8,214 bases of DNA, from assembly GCA_937925655.1 (NCBI GenBank), contig CALAMC010000023.1, forward strand, positions 1 to 8,214. The letters are read 5' to 3'. The position numbers and the translations under genes were made by a program. This stretch comes from an uncultured candidate division Zixibacteria bacterium. Lineage in GTDB: Bacteria; Zixibacteria; MSB-5A5; GN15; PGXB01. Positions 1 to 5,473 of the stretch are shown here, piece after piece. Below the pieces are notes generated by a model that was not told the origin of the DNA, did no database searches, and worked only from the letters and a program-made list of their open reading frames with translations. Position 1 is the stretch's first letter. The number at the start of each line of letters is the position of its first letter.

Positions 1-769
1 CATTTTCAATTTCAATCCATCGGTCCAGAAATTCAAGCAATTCATCCGGCGGGACAATTCTCGTATCGGCGGCGGATTGGGTTTCATGGGACCTGACCAG
101 AACCCGAAGGGCTTTTCCGGCCAAAGCACGGAAAGCATCTTCGTCGGTTGTATCATCGCCCAGGTATGCCGCCGGGGGAGGTGTCGGAAAACGATTCAGG
201 ATCTCATTAACGACATGGCCCTTGTTGAATCCCGGGACTTTCAATTCAATTCCGCCGTCGAATTCGTCGCACAAAAGATGCGAATCCTTCGCGATCCTGT
301 CCCAATATAGCTTTATTTTCCGCATGACATCAAGGGTTTTTCCGTCATCGAGACCCCGGACATGAATGGCCAGAGAGACCGGTTTTTCTTCGAGGTGTGA
401 TTCCAGCCGGTTCTTATAGACATATTCACGGGCATCGGTCAGTCCGGCCAACTCCTCGGTCCCAAAAGGTTTGAGTGTATAGCGTCCGTCAGGGGCAAGC
501 GATTCCCAGCCGTGCGAACCCCATATTTCCGGGAATTTTTCCAATTTTAACAGCGGCATGAGGTCATTTATGGCCCGTCCGGAAATGATGATAACATCCG
601 TACGCAAGGAACCAATCAATCGATCGAGTCTTATTTCAATGCCGGGATACGGAACAGCCCGGTCGCGCTCGACCACAAATGGGGCCAGAGTACCATCGTA
701 ATCAAGGAGCAACAGCCGTCGGGGGGCAGACTTCAACGATTCAAAGAATTTTTCGATAATCTCATTCAA
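1..769 (-). CDS. otsB: Trehalose-6-phosphate phosphatase (OtsB-type HAD hydrolase), 3' end cut by window edge
   Basis: This enzyme would remove the phosphate from trehalose 6-phosphate in the cytoplasm, giving trehalose. The frame is open from a TTG at 769 to the left edge, giving 256 residues. OtsB proteins usually have about 250-270, so little is missing. All HAD motifs are visible: LDYDGTLAPF with nucleophile Asp23 and acid/base Asp25, SGR at 63-65, the GFNKG lysine near 183, and GDDTTDEDAF at 204-213, which is the typical OtsB Mg-binding motif IV. The TTG start is preceded by GGAG with a 6-nt spacer, and no in-frame ATG lies nearby upstream. It follows the TreT-like gene by 23 nt and is probably co-transcribed with it. 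The family call is firm. Whether trehalose 6-phosphate is really its substrate here is less sure, because the neighbouring synthase type normally makes unphosphorylated trehalose. Confidence 0.9.
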   Translation of the reverse strand, partial: MNEIIEKFFESLKSAPRRLLLLDYDGTLAPFVVERDRAVPYPGIEIRLDRLIGSLRTDVIIISGRAINDLMPLLKLEKFPEIWGSHGWESLAPDGRYTLKPFGTEELAGLTDAREYVYKNRLESHLEEKPVSLAIHVRGLDDGKTLDVMRKIKLYWDRIAKDSHLLCDEFDGGIELKVPGFNKGHVVNEILNRFPTPPPAAYLGDDTTDEDAFRALAGKALRVLVRSHETQSAADTRIVPPDELLEFLDRWIEIEN

Positions 770-775
770 TAACCA

Positions 776-779
776 CTCC
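776..779 (-). promoter_or_regulatory. Ribosome binding site of otsB, supports a TTG start
   Basis: GGAG lies 6 nt ahead of the TTG at 769-767. This spacing supports TTG as the initiation codon. Another in-frame TTG at 781-779 overlaps the site and has no comparable motif of its own. Confidence 0.6.
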
Positions 780-792
780 AATGTAGTAACTA

Positions 793-2031
793 TCAGGCCG
801 CGGCGATCAGGCGGCTGGCAAAACCGCGACGCAGTCCGACCATAAGGGTAAGGTACTCGCGCAGGTGACGGGTGAGAAGGAAATTTTCGCGCACGAATTC
901 GCGGCCTTTGGTTCCCATGATATTCATCATTTCCTTATGATTCAAAAGGTAACGCACCCGATGGGCCATGCCTTCGGGGCTGTTGACCAGAAAACCGGTG
1001 TGATAATTGATAACCTGAAGACGAATACCGCCGACATCACCGCCGATAACCGGTTTGCTTTTCCAAAGGCCCTCGGCAACGGTCAGACCGAAACCCTCGC
1101 GGGTAGATTTCTGGACGACGATATCGGAACATCGTTGCAGGGCATTTATAGTACGGTGAGCATCGGAAGGCAACAGCAAAACATGAATGTCTTTATCACC
1201 ATTGACCGCCTGCCGAACATCATCAAGCACCTGTTTGCCCTCGGGATCGTCGTCGGCACCGCCCCCGGCCAGAACCAGTTGCACGGGGGCAAACTTGCGA
1301 ATAAGGCGATATCCCTCGATCACACCCAGCGGGTCTTTGAAACGGTCGAAGCGGGAGACCTGGGTAAGAATCGGGCGCTCTGTATCGAGGTTGAATTTTT
1401 TGCACACAGTATCAACTTCGCCTTTTTCAAGGTCAATGTTTTTATCACTTAACGGATCGATACTGGGCGCGACCAGAAATTGGGGATGCGGCAGCGATTT
1501 GGAAAACTGCGCCATGGAAAAGATGCTGGCGTCATAGCATTCGAGCAAAGGACGGAGATATTTCCAGATTGCACGGTCCGGACGGCTGGCGTCAATATGA
1601 CAGCGCCAGATCCATTTGCCCTTCCGGCGGGGGCACAGTTTCAGCAACATGGCCGGTTGCGGGTCATGAATGACGACGATATCGGCCGATTCCAGTATCG
1701 GCCGCAGGCGTTCGGTATTTTGTCGGCTGGTGCTTTCATAGGCTTCGATATGTTGTCCAAGCAACGTGACCCTTTCGCCCTGAAGACCGTTGTGGAACAT
1801 TTTGGTAACATTGAAAAAGGGTTCGTTACCTTCAATCACTTCCCAGCCGGCATCGATACCGAGTTCGCGCATGAAGGGAATCATCCAGTGCAGAATCTCG
1901 GCCACGCCCCCGCCGGAGCGGGTGGAATTGACATGAACCACCTTGATCCCGGCCAGGTTACCCGCCAGTTGTTCCAGTTGTTGCAGGACGGCGGTACCGA
2001 CAATCGGCTGATACTCGGCAAGCGATCTCAT
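793..2031 (-). CDS. treT: TreT-like trehalose synthase (GT4 glycosyltransferase)
   Basis: This is a 412-residue cytoplasmic GT-B glycosyltransferase of family GT4. The known TreT enzymes (Thermococcus/Pyrococcus type) join the glucose of an NDP-glucose to free glucose to give trehalose. The match to that family is extensive: VHVNST..GGGVAEIL (33-46), NVTKMFHNGLQG (74-85), HDPQPA (122-127), WRCHIDAS (142-149), PSIDPLSDKN (189-198), QVSRFDRFKDP (224-234, with the phosphate-binding Arg/Lys pair), DDPEG (261-265), and REGFGLTVAEGLWKSKPVIGG (311-331), which contains the GT4 EX7E pair Glu312/Glu320. Its ATG overlaps the stop of the upstream gene in ATGA, so the two are translationally coupled. A GGGGA stretch lies just upstream. 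A phosphatase of the OtsB type follows. Family membership is near certain from recall of TreT sequences. Donor and acceptor choice (glucose or glucose 6-phosphate) cannot be read from the sequence. Confidence 0.9.
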   Translation of the reverse strand: MRSLAEYQPIVGTAVLQQLEQLAGNLAGIKVVHVNSTRSGGGVAEILHWMIPFMRELGIDAGWEVIEGNEPFFNVTKMFHNGLQGERVTLLGQHIEAYESTSRQNTERLRPILESADIVVIHDPQPAMLLKLCPRRKGKWIWRCHIDASRPDRAIWKYLRPLLECYDASIFSMAQFSKSLPHPQFLVAPSIDPLSDKNIDLEKGEVDTVCKKFNLDTERPILTQVSRFDRFKDPLGVIEGYRLIRKFAPVQLVLAGGGADDDPEGKQVLDDVRQAVNGDKDIHVLLLPSDAHRTINALQRCSDIVVQKSTREGFGLTVAEGLWKSKPVIGGDVGGIRLQVINYHTGFLVNSPEGMAHRVRYLLNHKEMMNIMGTKGREFVRENFLLTRHLREYLTLMVGLRRGFASRLIAAA

Positions 2032-2696
2032 GAAGTTCCCCGCGTTTTAAAGGTTCGATCGAAAATATCGACCAGTCGCCGCTGCAACTCACCCAGACTC
2101 ATGAAATAAAAATCTATCTGGGACAAGGCCCAAATCGTGTCGGCGGCCCGGTCATCCCATCCATTTAGCCAGACGGTAAAATCATCGGTACGCTGTTCGG
2201 TGCGTCGTCGGGCTTCCCAGAAGTGATAGTACACCGAACCGGCCGACATTTCCCTTACGGCCCGCCCCAATTCTTCGGGCGACGAGATAACGTGCGAGGT
2301 GTTGAACACAACCGTGGTGGCGCTGTGGAAAATAAAGGCATTATCGTCGAGCGCCCAGGGGATATTATGGATTTCGCTCAGGCGGTCATCGACTATTTCC
2401 ACTACGGTTTTGCGGAGTTCCTCGAGGTCGGACAATTCGTAGGGGTTGATAATTTCCAAGCGTTCGGCGAGAACGCTGTCATGCAACGCACGTTTGGCCC
2501 AGCGGGCAAAATCGTTGTGAAATTCGGGGTCGTCGAATGTCGGCCGCAAGACGCACTCGAAAAAATGATGATAGATGCAATCGATCGGACATTGTGTCAG
2601 TTGCTGACGGAATTCGCGCAGATTGATAGCCGGGAGCATATCGCTGATGCGAACGATCAGGGCGCAATCTTTAATTTGAAACGGATCGGCCGGCAT
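2028..2696 (-). CDS. Conserved unknown protein with internal duplication, first gene of trehalose operon
   Basis: I cannot assign a function. It may belong to the DUF5752 group, but that is an uncertain recollection. The 222-residue protein has no signal peptide or membrane segment. It is built of two related halves, roughly residues 5-107 and 119-216. Each carries a hydrophobic strand, an acidic helix, an aromatic motif (IYHHFFE 41-47; VYYHFWE 155-161), a D-F-x-x-W motif (62-66; 172-176) and a closing helix (ELRKTVVEIVDDRL; ELQRRLVDIFDRTF). The frame is open further up to an ATG at 2840. I chose the ATG at 2696 because GAAGG sits 6 nt ahead of it and because two candidate promoters overlap the upstream extension. 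The extension is also compositionally odd (Lys/Asn-rich). The stop overlaps the treT start by 4 nt, so a role tied to TreT, such as a partner or regulator, is a reasonable inference but unproven. Confidence 0.8.
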   Translation of the reverse strand: MPADPFQIKDCALIVRISDMLPAINLREFRQQLTQCPIDCIYHHFFECVLRPTFDDPEFHNDFARWAKRALHDSVLAERLEIINPYELSDLEELRKTVVEIVDDRLSEIHNIPWALDDNAFIFHSATTVVFNTSHVISSPEELGRAVREMSAGSVYYHFWEARRRTEQRTDDFTVWLNGWDDRAADTIWALSQIDFYFMSLGELQRRLVDIFDRTFKTRGTS

Positions 2697-2702
2697 TTCC
2701 AT

Positions 2703-2707
2703 CCTTC
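2703..2707 (-). promoter_or_regulatory. Ribosome binding site that sets the start of the unknown gene at 2696
   Basis: GAAGG lies 6 nt upstream of the ATG at 2696-2694 and directly abuts another ATG at 2702-2700. The spacing favours the 2696 start. The upstream in-frame ATGs at 2744 and 2840 lack a comparably placed purine-rich motif. Confidence 0.55.
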
Positions 2708-2744
2708 GGTTATTTTTGGCATTCTTTTTTATTTTATCAGTCAT

Positions 2745-2772
2745 AATATAACAAAGTTTCCGGATTTTCCAA
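2745..2772 (-). promoter_or_regulatory. Candidate sigma70-type promoter of the trehalose operon (proximal)
   Basis: Reading the minus strand, TTGGAA (2772-2767) is followed by a 16-nt spacer and TATATT (2750-2745). Initiation would fall near 2738, giving a leader of about 42 nt before the ATG at 2696. The layout matches the candidate promoter at 8095-8122 (16-nt spacer, TATATT). This rests on pattern matching only. Confidence 0.45.
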
Positions 2773-2842
2773 ATTTGGCGCCCATCGCCCGCTTTAACAG
2801 TTATCGGCGGTGAGTTAAATCGTTTTACCCAGGCGGTCATTT

Positions 2843-2871
2843 ATTATACGGTTGATTCGATATCTGGTCGG
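2843..2871 (-). promoter_or_regulatory. Candidate distal promoter of the trehalose operon
   Basis: On the minus strand a perfect TATAAT (2848-2843) stands 17 nt downstream of CCGACC (2871-2866). That hexamer matches only three positions of the -35 consensus. Transcription would begin near 2836, leaving a leader of about 140 nt. If active, it would give two tandem start points with the proximal promoter. The weak -35 keeps confidence low. Confidence 0.35.
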
Positions 2872-2963
2872 TTTGAATTGCATGAAATTGAATAGTAGAA
2901 GAAAAACAATTTCCCGGACGGCATAACCTCGCTCTGGTCTAAACGTCTGCCAAAGCAGGTCGG

Positions 2964-3515
2964 TCAATCGCCTTTTTTGCGACTCATGTCGCCGACCATG
3001 TATTCGGCGATTTTGCGGAAAGCATCCACCGTTCGCACCACGCCGACCAGCGTTCCGTCCTTGAGCACCGGCAATAAATAAGTATCCTGAAAATTCATTT
3101 CGTAAATGACGGTAAAAATATGGTCGTTAAAATCCACCGCCGTTTCGATCGGAATCATGTAATCGCCGATTTCCTGCTCGGCCTGGTTTTCGATACCTTT
3201 GAGTATTTCATCGAACGGGACTCGGGAAAAATCCGGGTCCTTGGCCGAGTCGAACATCTCCAGCCTTTCTTCGTCGCTCATTTGTGACAGGATTTTTGGT
3301 TCCATCCCGCGCAGGATGTCGCGGCGTCGAAGCATACCCATCAGGTTGTACTTTTCATCGAAGACCAGCAATACCCGTGGCAAGGACACCTGGCCGCCGG
3401 TTTCGAGGGCCGACCCCTCGAATTCGGCCATAGCCTGACGGAGGGTGAACCAGTAAGGGACATGGGGATATTTTTCCAGATCGATCATGACGTCACCGGC
3501 GCGGATATTTCTCAT
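2964..3515 (-). CDS. CBS-pair protein, putative adenylate sensor
   Basis: The 183-residue soluble protein consists of two CBS domains. CBS1 spans about 7-71 and ends in the typical LPRVLLVFDEKYNLMGMLRRRDILRG segment (46-70). CBS2 spans about 117-176, with DYMIPIETAV at its start and LLPVLKDGTLVGVVRTVDAFR at 147-167. A charged linker of about 45 residues (72-116) separates them, longer than usual. CBS pairs commonly bind AMP, ADP, ATP or related nucleotides and act as regulatory modules. No catalytic or DNA-binding domain is attached, so it probably acts through a partner. It begins 15 nt after the response regulator stop, with AAAGGA about 10 nt ahead of the ATG, and is the last gene of the operon. 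Ligand and partner are unknown. A link to the energy-dependent dikinase-like protein in the same operon is inference. Confidence 0.88.
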   Translation of the reverse strand: MRNIRAGDVMIDLEKYPHVPYWFTLRQAMAEFEGSALETGGQVSLPRVLLVFDEKYNLMGMLRRRDILRGMEPKILSQMSDEERLEMFDSAKDPDFSRVPFDEILKGIENQAEQEIGDYMIPIETAVDFNDHIFTVIYEMNFQDTYLLPVLKDGTLVGVVRTVDAFRKIAEYMVGDMSRKKGD

Positions 3516-3530
3516 AACTTTATATTCCTT

Positions 3531-4088
3531 TCACTTTTCATCATGTTTCAAGACGGCGGAGATTTCCTCGATGGTCAGGCCCGATTTCCGGGACAGGCTC
3601 GCCGTGTCGCCTCCATATCGACGACCAAGCGCTCTAATGTATTCACTTTTGAATTGCTCGAGGGCCAGGGTATACGGTTCGGCGGCGAGCATATCATCGT
3701 ACATATTCAGCTTGCGGCGGACATCCTGAAAAGCCATGGCCCTTTCGATGACAAAGACAATCTGCTCCCGCTTGAACGGTTTGGTGATATAGTCGAAGGC
3801 CCCTTTATTTCGTGCGGACAGGGCGATGTCAATCGACCCGAAGGCCGTAATCAGAATCACTTTCTCCCATCGGTCACGGTCGTTGACAAGATCGATAATT
3901 TCCATACCATCCAGCCCCGGCATGCGCAGGTCGGTAATTATCAGGTCAAAGACGTTTTGCTCCAGCAAATGAGGGACTTCCAACGAGCTGTTGGTGGCCA
4001 ATGTTTTGAATAGTGTTTTTTCGGCGATGATTCGTTCCAGCAGCTGGAGCATGTGCGGCTCGTCGTCAATAATCAAAATTTCAGGCAT
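3531..4088 (-). CDS. Response regulator: receiver domain plus degenerate Fis-like HTH
   Basis: The 185-residue protein has a complete receiver domain (about 3-118): acidic pair Asp8/Asp9, phospho-acceptor Asp53 in LIITDLRMPG, Thr81 and Lys103 in the TKPF motif. The remaining 60 residues end in a segment (about 146-180, FKSEYIRALGRRYGG then SRKSGLTIEEISAVLK) resembling the Fis-type helix-turn-helix at the C-terminus of NtrC-family regulators. The AAA+ sigma54-activating domain is absent, so the layout is like RegA/ActR. The helix-turn-helix is not a canonical one: the usual N-V-S-x-A-A core reads D-T-A-S-L-S, so DNA binding is uncertain. It starts 15 nt after the histidine kinase stop, with AGGAG and AAAGG upstream, and is almost certainly the cognate partner of that kinase. 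Confidence 0.92.
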   Translation of the reverse strand: MPEILIIDDEPHMLQLLERIIAEKTLFKTLATNSSLEVPHLLEQNVFDLIITDLRMPGLDGMEIIDLVNDRDRWEKVILITAFGSIDIALSARNKGAFDYITKPFKREQIVFVIERAMAFQDVRRKLNMYDDMLAAEPYTLALEQFKSEYIRALGRRYGGDTASLSRKSGLTIEEISAVLKHDEK

Positions 4089-4103
4089 GGCTGCCTTTTC
4101 TCC

Positions 4104-5468
4104 TTATTCGAGTTTATCCGGCTCGGCAACCGGCATGGAGACAATGAAAGTTGAGCCGGTCGGTCGGTCCCCGCCGTCTTCGCCTGCGTGCGATTCAAAC
4201 GAAATCGTCCCGCCATATTTATGGACAATGCCATAGCATAATGATAATCCCAAACCTGTTCCTTCGCCAACCTTTTTCGTGGTAAAAAACGGGTCGAATA
4301 TTTTCGTCTTGTATCGGTTGGGAATACCCGCGCCGGTATCGGTGACGCTGATATCGACCCAAGCCCCTCGCAACGATGCCGCGACGGTCAAATTGCCGCC
4401 TGTGGCGGCCATCGCCGCCGTGCCGTTATTAATAAGGTTTAAGAGCACCTGCTGGATCTCGCGCGGGTCCCCTTTTATATGGGGCAGATCTTCAGGAATA
4501 TCGACGTCTATTTCAATTTTATCTCCTCGCAGGACGCTTCTGACGATATTGACCACAGTGTGGACGGCCTCGGCCGTATTCACCGTATCTTCAAATCCCT
4601 CGGTTACCCGGGCGAAACCGAGCATATCATCGACGATGCGTTTGGCATTCTGGGCATTTTGCTCGATTATCCTAAGGTCATTGCGTTCCGGAGTGCCTTC
4701 TTTGAACCTATCTCCCAGCAATTCCACGAATCCAAGAATAATGCTCAAGGGATTATTTATTTCATGGGCCACACCGGCGGCCAGCGTCCCGATCGAGGCC
4801 AATTTTTCGGCGTTGTATATTTTTTGGGACAGTTCGACCTCCTCGGTAACATCTTTGATAATGGCGGTACTACCCAGCGTCTCACCCGTCTTCGCCCGGA
4901 CCAGCGTCCGTGAAATATCGACCCAGATGCGACGGCCGTCTTTGGTCACGCGGGCCGCCCGGTGATTTTTGACAAAGCCGTGCTTTTCAACCTCCGCGCG
5001 GATCTGGCCGAGTTCTTTTTCCGCATCGATATCGGCCGGGACCAGGCGATGAAACGACTGCCCCAGCATTTCGGCGGCGGTGTAGCCGAAAATCAGTTCG
5101 GCCCCATGATTCCAGACCTTAACGCGGTTATCGAGGTCAATAAAGATGATGGCGTCGATGGAATTTTGCAGGATGCTGGCCATAAATTCCTGTTGCTGAC
5201 TGACCCGTTCTTTGAGCGACCGTGAAATGCGATACTGGTAAAGCAGAGCCAGCCAACCGAGGAAAAACAGACCGACAATCAACGCCACCTCGATGACAAT
5301 ATGCCCCGAATAAGATAAATTCTCGAAGACCCCGGTCCTTTCCAGCCAGAACGCCACCACCAGAATACCAAAGAGCAAAAACGCGGCGATGGCCAGCGTA
5401 TGACGCCACTCCAGAATAGTCTCATGGAAAGCCAGACTCTTTTTACGTCCGGGTGTGTTTTCCGGCAC
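4104..5468 (-). CDS. Membrane-bound PAS sensor histidine kinase
   Basis: This kinase autophosphorylates on a histidine and passes the phosphate to the adjacent response regulator. From the GTG at 5468 it has 454 residues. Two transmembrane helices (about 26-43 and 57-79) are joined by a loop of only about 13 residues, so there is no periplasmic sensor domain. A PAS domain follows (about 93-208, with the PAC motif IIKDVTEEVE), then HisKA with AAGVAHEINNPL (catalytic His235). HATPase_c has the N box LLNLINNG (near 343-349), G1 DTGAGIP (377-383), F box FDPFFTTK and G2 GEGTGLGL. The frame is open to a TTG at 5531, inside the preceding gene. I prefer GTG because AGGAG at 5479-5483 lies 10 nt ahead and the start then falls 5 nt after the upstream stop. 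Input is probably cytoplasmic: a PAS ligand, the membrane or the dikinase-like neighbour. The start choice is moderately sure, the family is certain. Confidence 0.93.
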   Translation of the reverse strand: MPENTPGRKKSLAFHETILEWRHTLAIAAFLLFGILVVAFWLERTGVFENLSYSGHIVIEVALIVGLFFLGWLALLYQYRISRSLKERVSQQQEFMASILQNSIDAIIFIDLDNRVKVWNHGAELIFGYTAAEMLGQSFHRLVPADIDAEKELGQIRAEVEKHGFVKNHRAARVTKDGRRIWVDISRTLVRAKTGETLGSTAIIKDVTEEVELSQKIYNAEKLASIGTLAAGVAHEINNPLSIILGFVELLGDRFKEGTPERNDLRIIEQNAQNAKRIVDDMLGFARVTEGFEDTVNTAEAVHTVVNIVRSVLRGDKIEIDVDIPEDLPHIKGDPREIQQVLLNLINNGTAAMAATGGNLTVAASLRGAWVDISVTDTGAGIPNRYKTKIFDPFFTTKKVGEGTGLGLSLCYGIVHKYGGTISFESHAGEDGGDRPTGSTFIVSMPVAEPDKLE

Positions 5469-5473
5469 TTTTA

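Larger units (their letters stand above)
2697..2963. other. Intergenic region between the signalling and trehalose operons
   Basis: This 267-nt stretch holds no convincing gene on either strand. Apart from the two candidate minus-strand promoters and a ribosome binding site, I see only a weak 4-bp hairpin (2947-2958) after the CBS gene and AT-rich sequence. There is no clear terminator, so read-through from the upstream operon is possible. Confidence 0.5.

Noticed and set aside
865..1452. Long plus-strand open frame of 195 codons opposite the TreT-like gene
   Set aside because: It lies wholly antisense to a gene with clear TreT motifs, and its translation shows no recognisable domain. It is a codon-bias shadow.
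1480..2109. Plus-strand open frame of 209 codons
   Set aside because: It is antisense to the start of the TreT-like gene and the end of the unknown gene, with no domain or convincing ribosome site. Treated as a shadow.
2697..2840. N-terminal extension of the unknown protein to an ATG at 2840
   Set aside because: The extension overlaps both the proximal candidate promoter and the region just after the distal TATAAT. It lacks a good ribosome site and is unlike the rest of the protein.
2947..2958. Hairpin CTGC-TTTG-GCAG after the CBS gene as a terminator
   Set aside because: The stem is only 4 bp and is not followed by a run of T on the minus strand, so it does not qualify as an intrinsic terminator.
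3462..4013. Plus-strand open frame of 183 codons opposite the response regulator
   Set aside because: The opposite strand encodes a full receiver domain with all catalytic residues, and the plus-strand translation is featureless.
4279..4965. Plus-strand open frame of 228 codons opposite the histidine kinase
   Set aside because: It is rich in Ser, Ile, Leu and Pro, as expected for a reverse reading of kinase codons. The minus strand holds the ATPase and HisKA motifs.
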